From contig CM025853.1 of NCBI GenBank assembly GCA_003952965.2, positions 5,046,015-5,110,014 of the forward strand: 64,000 nt of DNA. The letters run 5' to 3'. The stretch comes from Morella rubra. Its lineage: Eukaryota; Streptophyta; Magnoliopsida; Fagales; Myricaceae. Under the pieces are notes generated by a model that worked only from the letters and a program-made list of their open reading frames with translations, was not told where the DNA came from and ran no database searches. The position numbers and the translations under genes were made by a program. Shown piece by piece: positions 10,536 to 24,283 of this stretch (positions within the stretch are counted from its first letter, which is position 1; each line of letters starts with the position of its first letter).

Positions 10536-12485
10536 TCAAAGTTATTTATTTGTTCTTCGAACTCTTCTGATTTTGATCTAGGTATTGCAGAGATTTTTTC
10601 TTCTGTTGTTAATGATATAATATCGGCATCGACTTTTTATTTGAAAGAGAAATCGTGCTTTTGATCGCTTCTTTATTGGGTTTTCATGTTTTCAAGGCTG
10701 TCATTTTTCTCGCAAGTTAAATAAATGAAATTACAGAATAATTAAGAATCACAATATTTCTTAGATGGCAGAATCTACACATTTGTAGTCACCATAGTTT
10801 CTTAAACCCAGTCGTAGTTAGTAGTTATATAGAGATAATCTAAGTCGCCACTAACACTTAGGTCTTTTGAAGATGGGGAAGCTGCTGGATAGTTTTCTGT
10901 TGTCGGTTAATTTGCAAGTACTAGAAGCATTTGTTCTGGATCTTCCTGTGGGATGACTTTCATCTGGTATTAATTTTGTTGATTGGGCATCAATTTCCAG
11001 CATCTTCTTTGTTATTTCAGTTCGTTTGCATTGATAATGGAGATAGTAATAATACTTCGAGGTGTCGTATGAAGTGGCGTGATGGGTCAATACTACTCTA
11101 TACACATCAGGATCTTTTCTTCTCTTGCTTATGTCAGTTTGAGAATCATAGTTCAAGGGTACTTGATCAAGAGGTGTTAAATATACCCTGTTGTTAGGTA
11201 CAAGATCCAAATTCGAAGGCTTTTTAACTTGCACATTCCAGGAGTATATAGGTTGTTTGTGGATTATTCAAGATGGAATGCAAATTAGATTGTGTAATTG
11301 CTGTTCAAGAATATGGACCAATTTGATTAAGAGATCCTTGTTTCTTACCTTACTGAAATTTGTCTTGATTGGCCATAAACTGAAATGAGAAAGGCATCTT
11401 AGAAGTAATAGTTTATTAAACTCAATCTTATTCCATTTGGCTTAATTGGGTTTTTAGATTCTAGGCTATTCTTCTATAATCTAAAATTCTCAAAAATTGT
11501 GTCAGTTATTGTTAGGGAATAATCTTAGTTGGCTTTACTTTGTATATAATTAAGTTTTAATTCTTAAGATATCAAGGTGTAATGAAACTCCTGTGAAGAA
11601 TTGAAGACAAGCAGTAAAAACTGAGTTTTTCCTCATAAATGTCAAGTCAGCTGGAAGTTAGATGCAAGTTTGATAGAATCGCAATTTGAAGCATTGCTGT
11701 AACATATTTTAGTTAAACCGTTTCTAACTAATTAAAGGACGCCAAGAAGACCCAGAAGGTCTCGAAACTTTCATCTTTAGTCGTGTATTACCCTCAGCAT
11801 ATAACCCCAATTTTTTATTATTATTCTTTTACTTAGAAAAATTCAGATATTGAGCTTTCAACGAAAAACCCTCTCTAGGGACTTTGTGATTTTTCTGAGC
11901 CATTGTTATGTGAACTAAGGATGAAACCTTGAGATCTATCCCCTCTCTTTAGGTTCTTAGTTCTAGATTTGATCACCATTGTATTTTCCCAAAAGAAATT
12001 CGAGATCTTCAGAAGTTGCTGAAAATCTTGAAGGTCCAAGTGCCTTGTTCATGAAGTTGTTGTTGTTGTGAGTTTACAATGGAGGACGGCAAGGTATGGA
12101 CATCGAGATAAATATTCTTAGCTTTTTGAATGGATGAAAGGTTCTCAATTCCTGCTATGAAGCAGATATAAATGTTGTATTTCGGGTAAGAAAAAAGAGT
12201 GTTAGATTAAGAATTTTGGTATTCTTGAGTCTATGGATTACCTTGTATTTCGAGTTTGAAAAGCTCGTGCAATCTTTCTCCAGCCTTCGGGCCTATTGTA
12301 ACCATTGAGTTTGGTGTCTTTATGTGGTGATTGATTAGTTTACATTGCTCTTGATTGTTGTTAATAATCGTTGAACAGCAAGCTGAGAATTGTTAGGTGT
12401 TCTTGGCCGCAAAGAATCTTAGATATAGATTTTGAAGTACATGATTTATGTTCCGCTTTGATAAATTGTGTTGTAGTAATTTTTA

Positions 12486-13829
<1,344 letters not shown>

Positions 13830-13888
13830 TAATTTTTATATTGAAATTACTGATCTGTTTTTATGAAGCTTGTGCAGAGATTTTAGTA

Positions 13889-13984
13889 TCAATTCTTTAT
13901 AGGAGCTTCATTACACGTTGATATCTCAGGCATGAAAACTTAATTACATATGAAGTAAAGCCAACTAAGATTATTCCCTAACAA
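13889..13984 (-). repeat. E1 inverted LTR start
   Basis: The first ~95 bases of the LTR in reverse orientation, abutting the truncated plus-strand LTR at 13,888/13,889. The polypurine tract follows at about 13,985-13,997 (plus strand ATCTCCCCCTTTGG). Confidence 0.7.
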
Positions 13985-14666
13985 TCTCCCCCTTTGGTTA
14001 ACTTCGTGACAAAAACAATCATAACCCTTAGGACATGAATTTTTTTGATCACCACTACAAAACCTATTTATATTTGACCAGTTTATGTACTCTAACATAG
14101 TCTATTTTATAAATTCCTGAGATTTTCTAAAACTTGCATAACACAACTCAGCAATACACAAACTACAAGCTGATCTAATCACAATAGTTAATTATTTGCT
14201 ATGAAAAAGCAAGAGTTTAAGAATACTAATCCCCCTATGACAAGTATTCCATACAAGATAGAGGAACTTTCCCCCAATATGTTAGCATGTTATAACGTAT
14301 ACAATATAAGCTAAAGTATAATCAACAACTTATGCTAAGAAACTTTAAGATAGATTTAACTACAAACATAGAGTTCCAATAAGAAGCTGCATATTAAGCA
14401 AATAGCAATATGAACCAACCAAATATCACAACAAAAACAATATAACATCAATTCTACAACTCCCAATCAACCATTAGATTCAACACAAAACAGAATATAT
14501 GCACTTCAAAATCACAGCCCATCCAGAATACTACCAGCAATTATCAAAACCAGTTTGTTCAAATAGCAATATTAAACATAGCAGTTTTAGAAATAGACAT
14601 AAGAATAGAACACAAAAAGTGAGATTACTACTCCCCATTTTTGGCAAGAAGTGAGCCAAAAAGGGA

Positions 14667-15549
14667 CTATTCATAGTCTTTAGCACCAGAAGATAGATTT
14701 TCTTCAACCTCTCCACCAGAATTGTCATCGTCTTCTTCCTCGGTAGTCATGCCAGAACCATCATGACCCTTCAGCACCACCAGCCATGCTAGAGGCTCCT
14801 TGTGTGTCCACCACATTTAGATGTTTGCATATGGTGGCAACATCACTCATCACTTTCATCATATTTAACTTCAAAGTCTCTTGAGTAGTAAGCAATTTTA
14901 GGGCCTCAACAATATAATTCACATCAGAACTCATTGGGCCATGACTGGTGGTTGAAAATGATTTTTTCTTGCCTCTATGTGATTTGCTTTGGTTCAATGT
15001 AATAGAATTAAGAGCTTTAGAAAGTTTCAACTGAGGCTCATTACGAGGAATTGTTATGCAATTGACACTAAGAAACTTCATTATAAAATATGGATAAGGA
15101 AGCAAGTTCGTGGTGGAGTTAGAATGCAAAACTTTTATCATGTGGGCATATATATGTGATGGCAGATCTATGCTATCATTAATTAATAAGGCATACAAGA
15201 AACATATTCTTTCATATGATAGAGTAGATAGATATTTTTTAGGAAAGATATTAGTAGACACAATTCTACTAATAATCAGATTGTTTGCAGAAAAAAATCT
15301 AGAATGAAATTCTTTAGCAGTGAAACATATATTTTTATCAGCAAATAAGGAAGTCATCGTGCTTAAGGAGGGTTGAGTGGATGCATTATAGGGAAAGGTA
15401 GGACAGTTCACCCTAGGAATGTCTAAACATTGTGCAAGAAATGACTGGTCTACATCCAATAGAGTTCCACGAAAATAGATAGTGAAAGAATTTGTATCAG
15501 AAAAATTTGTGTCTAGAGGATGGGAAGGCTTGCTCATTAAACTGATCAC
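14667..15549 (-). pseudogene. Post-pol ('env-like' position) ORF of E1, inverted copy
   Basis: A 262-codon frame (15,549-14,761) encodes DTNSFTIYFRGTLLDVDQSF, a proline motif, AKEFHSRFFSANN, ERICFLYALLINDSIDLPSH, IYAHMIKVLHSNSTTNLLPY, then a basic linker. A frameshift near 14,761 leads to an acidic serine-rich tail ending at 14,667. The layout resembles a plant transposon-protein family (I recall Pfam PF20167) that sits downstream of pol in some Copia elements. No signal peptide or transmembrane helix is evident, so 'env-like' describes position only. The sense copy lies at 15,560-18,829. Confidence 0.6.
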
Positions 15550-15559
15550 TCCTTCTGAG

Positions 15560-18500
15560 GAGGTGGTAAGAGATTTCTACTCAAATCATGATATTTCTGA
15601 TACAAATTCTTTTACTATTATTTTCGTGGAACTCTATTGGATATAGACCCATCATTTCTTGCACAATGTTTAGGTATTCCTAGGTCCTAGGGTGAACCAT
15701 CCTACCTTTCCCTATAATACATCCACTCGACCCTCCTTAAGCACGATGACTTCCCTGTTTACTGATAAAAATCTATGTTTCATTGCTAAAGAATTTCATT
15801 CTAGATTTTTTTTTTTGCAGACAATCTGATTGTGTCTATTAGGTGTCTACTAATATATTTCCTACAAAATCTCTATCTACTCTATCATATGAAAGAACGC
15901 GTTTCTTATATGCCTTCTTAATTAATGTAGCATAGATTTGCCATCACATATATATTTTTCATTCTAACTCTACCATGAACTTGCTTCCTTATCCATGTTT
16001 TATAATGAAGTTTTTTAGTGCCAATTGTATAACAATTTCTCGTAATGAGCCTTAGTTGAAACTTTCTAAAGTTCTTGGTTTTGTTATATTGAACTAAAGC
16101 AAATCAGATAGAGGCCAGGAAAAACCCTTTTCATCCACCAGTCACGGCCCAATGAGCTCTTATGTGAATTATGTTGTTGAGGCCCTGAAATTACTCACTG
16201 AGAGGTCAACACCTATGCCACTGTGCAATCTTTATTGCTTGCTACTCAAGAGACTTTGAAATTTGATGAAAGTGATGAGTGATGTTGCCACCATATGCAA
16301 GCATGTCACGCCCAGTGTCAATACGTACCGCTTAGACTCACCTATAGTAATGGTATGCACACAAGCGGATTACGACACAAATTGATCCTATAAAGTCTTG
16401 ACGCTTGGCTTGAAAAAGCTTAGCGGAAACTTTTTACTTAAAAATTTATTTTTAAATTAGAAATACAATTCTTACCCCTTAGGCTTACCTGTAGTAATGG
16501 TATGCACACAAGCGGGATTACGACACTAATTGATCCTATAAAGTCCTGACGCTTGGCTTGAAAAAGTTTAGCAAAAACCGTTTACTTAAAAATTTATTTA
16601 AATTAGAAATACGATACCGCAAATGAGATAATTGCTTTAAATGAATTTGCTTTTCATTTTACCATTTCCACATGTCTTAGCTGAATTTTGTGCATTGAAT
16701 GCTCTCTTATCTTTTGTTACTTTTTAGTTCTTTCTATCTTTTAACCGACTAGATGGAGCTTTGCCATTGGCTTTTTTGTTGACTTAGTTGCATGTAAGAA
16801 ATACGTGGGATATGGGGGCTTCAGTGGCTACATGTGTGTGGGTGCAACTTGGTTTGTAGAGATAGCCGAATGAGAAGATCAAGATAAAAGAAGAGAAGAG
16901 AAGAACAAGATTTGTGAGTAAATCATTGCCTGAAAGTGATAGGAGAAGGAGAGTGGCAGCCGACTGAAAGTGAGAGAGAAAGAGACCTAAGGAGAGGAAG
17001 AGAAGAAAAAGTCGAAGGAAAGGGGAGGTAAAAAAGAAGAAAAAAATGGGGAAAGGGAGGGAGGTAGTTGGCCTGCACCCTTCTTTTTGTCCCCTTCAGC
17101 TTTTTGTCTTCCTTTTTCTAACCTTGTGTCCTACTTTTAAGTACTTTTGCTTTTGCTCAAGGCACATCACCGAACAATGTAGTTGAAGTTTATGGAGTTG
17201 GCATGGATAAAGAGTCTTTAAATAAACATGTGCTCTTAGAAGAAAGTGGCATTTCATTTATAGTTATGGATCTGTACATAAAAGAGCTAGAACTTTTGAC
17301 CTTGTGGTTTTGCATGTAAACAGTTAAGTGTTTAGAGACTTATTGATGCATATCAAATTGTTAACAGAGCATAAATTCCTTGATTCAACATTCAAAATGT
17401 TAAATTTTCATAAAAATATCAAAAGAACGTCATGCATGTCTCTCTACTTTTCTCCTTAGCCAATCCGTGACTTTCCTAACTTCATTTAAGCTCCCTAAGT
17501 CCCTGATCGTGACCTCCTTCTATCTTAGATCCTCTTTTGCGTCATCAAGTCTCAATGGATTCAAGAATGTGTTGTATAAGTCTTTAAACACTTAACTGTT
17601 TACATGCAAAACCACAAGGTCAAAAGCTCTAGCTCTCTCTTACGTACAAATCCATAACTATAAATGAAAGGCCATTTTTCTTCTAGGAGCGCACGTTTAT
17701 TTAAATATTCTTTATCCATGCCAACTCCATAAACTTCAACTACAATCTCTTACCTTGTTTGTTCGGTGATATGCTTTGAGCAAAAGCAAAAGCACCTAAA
17801 GTAGGACACAAGGTTAGAAAAAGGATGACAAAAAGCTGAAGGGACAAAAAGAAGGGTGCAGGCCGACTACCACCCTTCCTTTTTCACTTTTTTTCTTCTT
17901 TTTCACCTCCCCTTTCCTTCGCTGTTTCTTCTCTTCCTCTCCTTCGATCTCTTTCTCTCTCATTTTCAGTCGGCTGCCACTCTCTCCTTCTCCTATCACT
18001 TCCAGGCAATGATTTACTCACAAGTTTTGGTCTTCTCTTCTTTTCTTTTCTTTTAGTCTTGATCTTCTCTCTTCTCCTACGTAACTAGGTAGACACTCAT
18101 TCGACTATCTCTACAAACCAAGTTGCACCCACACACATGTAGCCACCAAAGCTCCTTTATCCCACGTATTTCTTGCATGCAACTAAGTCAACAAAAAAGC
18201 TAATGACCAAGCTCCATCTAGTCAGCTAAAAGATAAGAGAGCATTCAATGCACAAAATTCGGCTAAGACATGTGGAAAGGGTGAAATGAAAAGTAAATCC
18301 ATTTAGAGCATAAATAAATCTGGTTACAACCTGATCACCACCACCAGAATCACCTGCACATAAATAAAGTCATTTGCACATATTAGTTCATTTAATATGT
18401 TTTATTTAGAGCAGAAATGAAATGAAGGATAAATATCATTTGAAAGACTCATGTAATTTGTGATAAAATATGCATAAGGATCAAGCTCAATAAAGAAATA

Positions 18501-18829
18501 AAAAATATAAAACCAAATGCAACTACTAAAGTTTCACACTTAAGAGAATTAAAATGTGCAAAGCAAGTATATGAAAAGTAAGCTCAAGGAAGAAATACGT
18601 TAAACATAGCATCTCATAGATATATAATCGATAAGAGATATCAAACAGGTGAAAAGATAGGGGCGTTACAAAACATCTGAATGTGGTGGACAGACAAGGA
18701 GCCTCTAGCACGGCTGGTGGTGCTGAAGGTACTGATGGTTCTAACACGGCTACCGAGGAAGAGTACAACGACAATTCTGGTGGAGAGGCTAAAGAAAATC
18801 TGTCTTCTAGTGCTGAAGACTCTGAATAG
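15560..18829 (+). pseudogene. Post-pol ORF of E1, sense copy, split by a foldback element
   Basis: It starts near EEVVRDFYSNHDISDTNSFT, a more 5' start than the inverted copy, and continues with stops through 16,303. It resumes at 18,671 (HLNVVDRQGAS equivalent) and ends in an acidic serine-rich tail with a stop at 18,827-18,829. It is the mirror of 14,667-15,549, with a centre of symmetry near 15,550. Stops and indels make it non-coding now. Confidence 0.6.
16304..18670. mobile_element. Foldback insertion with LTR-like ends inside E1
   Basis: Ends read TGTCACGCCC and GGGGCGTTACA (imperfect inverted ends like an LTR or LTR element), with 5-bp flanks AAGCA and AAACA (4 of 5 identical). The inverted E1 copy shows the uninterrupted site near 14,815-14,835. 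Inside are a tandem repeat of about 160 bp (16,320-16,620; GTAATGGTATGCACACAAGC twice) and an inverted repeat with ~700-bp arms at 16,645-17,345 and 17,572-18,300, with a ~226-bp spacer. No coding domain was recognised; family unclear. Confidence 0.6.
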
Positions 18830-19474
18830 TCCCTCTTGGCTCACTTTTTGCCAAAAAAGAGGGAGTAGTAATCTCACTTTTTGTGTTCTGTTCTTATGTC
18901 TATTTCTAAAACTGCTATGTTTAATATTGCTCTTTGAACAAATTGGTTAGGATAATTGCTGGTAGTATTCTAGATGGGCTGTGATTTTGAAGTGCATATA
19001 TTCTATTTTGTGTTGAATCTGATGGTTGATTGGGAGATGTAGAATTGAAGTGCTTATATTGTTTTTGTTGTGATATTTGATTGGTTCATAGTGTTAATTG
19101 TTATTTGCTGAATATGCAGCTTCTTATTGGAACTCTATGTTTGTAGTTGAATCTATCTTAAATTTTCTTAGCATAGGTTGTTGATTATACTTTAGCTTAT
19201 ATTGTATATGTTATATATAGGAGGAGAGTTCCTCTATCTTGTATGAAATATTTGTCTTAGGGGAAGAGTAGTATTCTTAAACTCTTGCTTATTCATAGCA
19301 AATAATTAACCACTGTGATATGATGGATTAAATTCATTATTGATCTAATGAGTTTGTAGTTTGTGCATTGTTGAGTTGTGTTATGCAGGTTTTAGAAAAT
19401 CTCAGAAATTTATAAAATAAGTTATCAACAGAATCCATGTCCTAGGGGTTAGGATTTTTTTTGTCACGAAGTTA

Positions 19475-20645
19475 GCCAAAGGGGGAGATTTTTAGGAAAT
19501 AATCTTAGTTGGCTTTTACTTGTATGTAATTAAGTTTTAATTCCTGAGATATTAAGGTGTAATGAAGCTCTTATGAAGAATTGAAAACAACAGTAAAAAC
19601 TGAGTTTTTCCTTAGAAATGTCAAGTCAGCTAGAAGTCAGATGCAAGTTTGACTGAATCCCGATTTGAAGCATTACTGTAACATATTTTAGTTAGACCAT
19701 TTCTAACTAATTACAGGACGCCAAGAAAACCGAGAAGGTCTCGAAACTTCCATCTTTAACGTGTATTACCCTCAGCATATAACTCCAATGATTTTATTAT
19801 TATTCTTGTACTTAGAAAAATTTAGATCTTGATCTTTTAACGAAAAACCCTCAGAGACTCTGTGATTTTTCTGAGCGTTTGTTTGTGTGAACTAAGGATG
19901 AAGCCTTGAAGATCTATCTCCCCTCTTTTAAGTTCTTAGTTCTAGATTTGATCACCATTGTATTTTCCCAAAAAAATTCAAGATTTCGGAAGTTGCTGAA
20001 AATCTTGAAAGTCCAAGTGCCCTGTTCATTAAGTTATTATTGTTGTGAGTTCACAATGGAGACGGCAAGGTATGGACAGAGAGGTAAAGATTATTAGCTT
20101 TTTGAATGGATGAGAGGTTCTCAATCCCTACTATGGAGCAGATCTGAATATTGTATTGCGAGTAAGAAAACAAGAGTGTTAGATTAGGAATTTGGGTATT
20201 CTTGAGTCTATGGATCACCTTGTATTTTGAGTTTGAAAAGCTAGTGAAATCTTTCCCCGGCTTATGGCCCGTAGAGTTTTTGTCTCTTGAAATTTGTTTC
20301 CAAGAGATTTTCTCTTCGTAACCAAAGATTGGAGTCTTTATGTGGTGATTGATTAGTTTACATTGTTCTTGATTAATTGTTAATAATCGTTGAACAACAA
20401 GCTGAGAATTGTTAGGTGTTCTTGGCTATAAAGAATCTTAGATATAGTTCTGATTTACATGATTTATATTTTGCTTTGATAAATTGTGTTGTAGTAATTT
20501 TTATATTGAAATTACTGATCTGTTCTTATGAAGTTTGTGCAGGGATTTTAGTTAAGTTTAAAAAGTTGCAAAAAAAGTTGTAGAACCTATTCACCCCCTC
20601 TAGGTTCGGCTAGTGTTGGTTTTGAATCTTAAATCGTTTTATTCA
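19475..20645 (+). repeat. E1 polypurine tract and 3' LTR
   Basis: CCAAAGGGGGAGAT (19,476-19,489) is the polypurine tract. The LTR runs from 19,490 (TTTTAGG, a decayed TGTTAGG) to 20,645 (TTCA). It carries the block GTAGAGTTTTTGTCTCTTG..TCTCTTCGTAACC near 20,270-20,320 and the C-rich CACCCCCTCTAGG near 20,592, both shared with the E2 LTRs and, in part, the solo LTR at 37,298. Confidence 0.7.
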
Positions 20646-20865
20646 ATTATGCGAGACCATAAATTTGATTGTGTTATTGCAGGTAGTTCGGGTCTAAATA
20701 ATCTTGGTAAAAAATTGAACTGGTGTACAAGCCAATGCCAATGCGTAAGGGTGAGAGGTTTCTCTATACTAAGAGCTTATTCTTCTTCTTCATCAGTTAT
20801 TTCTTTGGAGGTTTGTATTGAAATTAGATAGACAAGCACTATGTCAAAATCAAGTAATTAATTGT
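20646..20865 (+). repeat. Kinase-like region, copy A (continued)
   Basis: CATAAATTTGATTGTGTTAT and the following GGTCTAAATAATCTTGG match the reverse complement of copy B near 36,360-36,450, and GAGAGGTTTCTCTATACTAA matches 36,330-36,350. It is the downstream flank of E1. Confidence 0.65.
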
Positions 20866-21699
20866 AGAATGTTGAACCGGAATAAAAAAGTGTTAGCTTA
20901 TTCTTTTTGTTTTCCTTGCTCTTTCGGGCTATTTGTTTTCCAAGTTTCGTGATCTTTTAAATTAAGAAATTATATTACACCCCTTTGAGCATTTCTAATT
21001 GAAATGTAGAATCTGTCAAAGATAGAATCTGTCAGAGTCTGTCCTGAACCTAAACCTGAACATATTACCCTCATTTCTAAAATTATATCATACCCCATTA
21101 TGCATTGTTTGGGTCAAGGGCCTTTTACGGGTTGAACCCAATAAAAATCAATTACAATTAAACAATTTTTAAATACTCATCACAAACCATCTCAGTGAAC
21201 CACAATAAAAATCAAATCTCTCAAAAATTTTCGCATCTTACAATCAATTTTTTTTTTCTTTTCCCTTTGTGAATATGGATTTTTTTCTTTCTATTTCTTG
21301 TATGCATTCTTTCCCATTCTAAAGGGACCACCTCTTCACCGTACGGAATGAAGAACAAGGGATTCGTCATAGATTGACTAAGATCACTCAATTCCCTTAT
21401 TAATTGAGAATATATAATCTATACCTAGAAGTGAATATGGAATAGGTATTTAAAAACACTTTAACAATCTTTATACCATCAAACATGCATACTCGGACCA
21501 GCACCCGCACCACGTCCAGAAGTCCAACTCTCATCTAAGCTATGTTTGTATTTGTCTTATTAAGAATTAAAGGTCGTTTGGCTAAGTAACAGACTAACTT
21601 AGGACTTAGTCCCAGCTAATTTCAATTCCTCTGTAGTTCAGATTATTCATTCTTCAAACTCTAGGCCAGCCGGCCATCAAACTCTAGGCGTGTTGCGTG
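20866..21699. other. No gene seen
   Basis: AT-rich sequence with a small repeat (AGAATCTGTCAAAGAT/AGAATCTGTCAGAG near 21,010-21,040). Nothing recognisable. Confidence 0.5.
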
Positions 21700-22590
21700 T
21701 TGTTTTCGCATGCAAAGCAAAATATGATATGCATGCCGACAAGGCGGCAATTGTGTCTGCTAGTTCCAATGGAGCCTCATTGCCTCATTAAATGAAGTTT
21801 CGACTGATGCGGGAGAAGCTTTACAAGGGATTTCCGGAAGAGGCCTAACGAGCTTAAATGGATCGGCTATGGGAAGGGTCTTGTGGGACTGTGGAGACTA
21901 TGGGAAACAAGAGTCAAGGAGGGTGCTGGTGGTGGGCCCCAAAGATCTGGGTTTATCAGGTGAACCTGACCTGGCCCACGGGTTCCTCTGTTTGCAGGCC
22001 TATTAGACCTCCCAATCGTGGCTGTCAATGATGGCGTGGCCCGGGCCCCGTTGGCGATGTCAATCCCTTTGAACAGGATAGCTCGGTTTCAAGCTGCTCC
22101 CTACCAACGTTGGAGTTGCCGAGGTTGTATGGGAGAAGCCAGAGGAGTGTTGCTCGCCACGGGAGGTGCAGTCGTTCTCTGGGACGATGCTGTCTTCTGT
22201 TTCTATGGAAGTTGCTGAGGGTATCACCTGCTTTCAGATTATGTGAGTGATTTGCAGAGGTTGACTTAAACCCGGTTCTTGTTTGTGAGCCCTAAGGTGG
22301 CTGTTGAGGCAGGAGGAAGGGAATTGGTGCGTTGAGATGGTGATAGAGCAGTAGTGCGTGTTCCTGATGAAAGAAGGAAGAATTGCTCGGTTAAGAACGC
22401 AACTTCAGATTGGCTTTTGGGTATGATCTCTTCCTTTAGGCACTTGGTAGGACTTTCCTGTGATGGTTATGAGAAAAAAGCTGATAGCTCTTTTTGTGGC
22501 AGTAGCAAGACGCCAAGTAGGTCGGGAGGCAAGTTCTTACGTGAATTAAAGGGGTTAAAATCCTCAGTCAACAAAGCCTAAAAAAGGGTG
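21700..22590 (+). pseudogene. LINE ORF remnant upstream of the endonuclease
   Basis: The block is more GC-rich than its surroundings. Near 22,430-22,580 it reads SFRHLVGLSCDGYEKK and, after a frame change, RELKGLKSSVN. Plant L1 LINEs have a 'VGLSCEG(F/Y)E' block and a 'RELK.L..S(I/V)N' block just before the endonuclease domain, so I read this as that linker. The earlier part (22,018-22,215) is open but has no clear motif. No endonuclease follows. Confidence 0.45.
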
Positions 22591-22599
22591 GGAGGGGTT

Positions 22600-22968
22600 T
22601 GCTGATGATCAAGTGATTGAGCTAATTAATATTGTGATTAGTACATCTAATACCACTATAATTAATTGCAATTCTTTCATGTCACAATTATTTAAATTGA
22701 TAAAATATCACACTTGAAATTAATTATATTTTCATTGAACATTTTATTCCTGAACATGCTCATATTGTGTCCATATACACATTTTCTTTATGATATGTAC
22801 CTAGCACATATTATGTCCAGCAGAGCTAATTAAATATTTTTTGTGCATGATGATAAAATTAATTATTCTTTAGACCTATAAAAGAGTAGCCTGATGAGCC
22901 AGTCTGAAGAAAGAGAAAATATTGTAATCAAACATTTTCTCTCTTCTTTTCCCCTCTTTGGCCGATCA

Positions 22969-23016
<48 letters not shown>

Positions 23017-23115
23017 GTTTCTTCTCTTTGTCTGTGTCTTTATTTCTTTTCCCCATTCCCTTTTTTTTACCCTTTTCTCTTTCTATGGTCCCCCTCCTCC
23101 TAACAATTTTCACAT
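22600..23115 (+). repeat. Possible LTR fragment (left of E2), with promoter-like sequence
   Basis: Contains CCTATAAAAGAG near 22,876, a TATA-type box, followed by a pyrimidine-rich leader. E2 inserts at 23,116. The sequence beyond E2 (34,336-34,920) may be its continuation, because it shares a 'GGC(C/T)GATCA' pyrimidine-rich style. No LTR ends were identified. Confidence 0.3.
22972..23013. repeat. (CT)n microsatellite
   Basis: About 21 uninterrupted CT units. It causes several spurious serine/leucine or arginine/glutamate ORFs on both strands. Confidence 0.9.
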
Positions 23116-24283
23116 TGAAGTGGACAGTTCAAGACTCAATATAGTGTTGCCGAACCTAGAAGGGGGGTTGAATAGGTTTTGAAAATTCTTGATCCTTTTA
23201 AAAACTAACAATTGCACAATCTCACAAGCACAATCAGCAAATTTCAAGAGTACTCAAGCAACAGTATACTATGCGGAATTAATAACTCAATATGGACAAG
23301 TTATTGCAGATTATCAATTCTACAATATACTCAAGATTTTCTTTCTTAATCAAAGAAACAAAAGATTGACAATCGCAAAACAACTAAATTCTACGTAATC
23401 ACAATCACACACAAAGACACCAAGAGTGGTTACGAAGAGAAAACCCGCTTGAAAGAATCTTTCAAGAGGTAAAAACTCTCCGGGCCAGAGAAGGCCAGTT
23501 TAAGCAATCCACTAGAAACTTCAAACTCGGTACACAGTGATCTATAAACTACCCAACACCCGTTGCTAGTCTATTCTACTGTTACCTTACCTGGAATACA
23601 ACATCCAGATCTGCCTCTTGCAGGGAACGAGGAACTCCTCTTCCATTTGAAGTTCTTGATTCCAAAAACCGATCTTCACAGCCAAGCCAATCTTTCCACA
23701 CACTACGTGCAATTGGCTTCTTCACAACTTGGTAGATCTCCAGCAACCTCTGGAGTTTACCTTCTTAATCAAGGTTTATCTGGTGATCAAAATTGAATCT
23801 GAGATAATGGGGGAAAGAAAAATCTCCAGGGTTCAATCTCAGTTCTCACGCAACAGACTACAGAAACATTAACAGAGAGGGTATCTTGAAGAAAGCTCTA
23901 GAAGCTTGGTCTCTCAAGGTATATAGCTTTTGGAACATTATGAAAGAGTGTGAGAAAGCTGGTTTTTATTCTCTGCAGAGTCGAAGGGAAGGTTCTCACA
24001 AAGGTTCCAGACTTCTTGAATTTGGGCGCATCTGTTAAAACCGTTATAACAGTTTCTTTCTGATCAAACTGTTAGTGAACTATCAAACTTCTAGTGCTTC
24101 ACAAATATCAGCGCTCCAACTTCGCGTTAGTGAACTCCATGCAGACTTCAATCAAACCTTACTATTCCAGATGATCACCAATCATGTTGAAACACTGATC
24201 TTGAGCAGACTTCAATAAACACAAATCTCAGGAATAACACAGACACGTCATGAAGTCTTTACGCCAACTAAAATACATTAACA
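23116..24283 (-). repeat. E2 3' LTR (minus orientation)
   Basis: 1,168 bp, from TGAAGTGG on the plus strand to CATTAACA. The polypurine tract (plus strand ATCTCCCCCTTTGG) follows at 24,284-24,297. It is closer by eye to the inverted LTR part at 32,264-33,219 than to the other outer LTR at 33,227-34,335. Confidence 0.75.

Larger units (their letters stand above)
9480..11509 (+). repeat. Kinase-like 5' region, copy A (first part)
   Basis: This block is the reverse complement, with divergence, of 36.25-40.6 kb (copy B). Matches include AACAAGAATGCCCTTCTCGC (copy B 40,180), the 5' UTR-like stretch 10,260-10,320 (copy B 40,000-40,080), the exon remnant near 10,500, and the intron-like stretches around 10,740-10,930 and 11,170-11,300. 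Element E1 interrupts it at 11,510 and it resumes at 20,646. It holds a T-run of about 50 bases at 9852-9900. Confidence 0.7.

Noticed and set aside
14667..15549. Calling the post-pol ORF a retroviral envelope
   Set aside because: No signal peptide, cleavage motif or transmembrane helix is visible; only the position after pol is env-like.
22894..23182. Ser/Leu- and Arg/Glu-rich ORFs around 22.9-23.2 kb
   Set aside because: They are translations of the (CT)n microsatellite in different frames.
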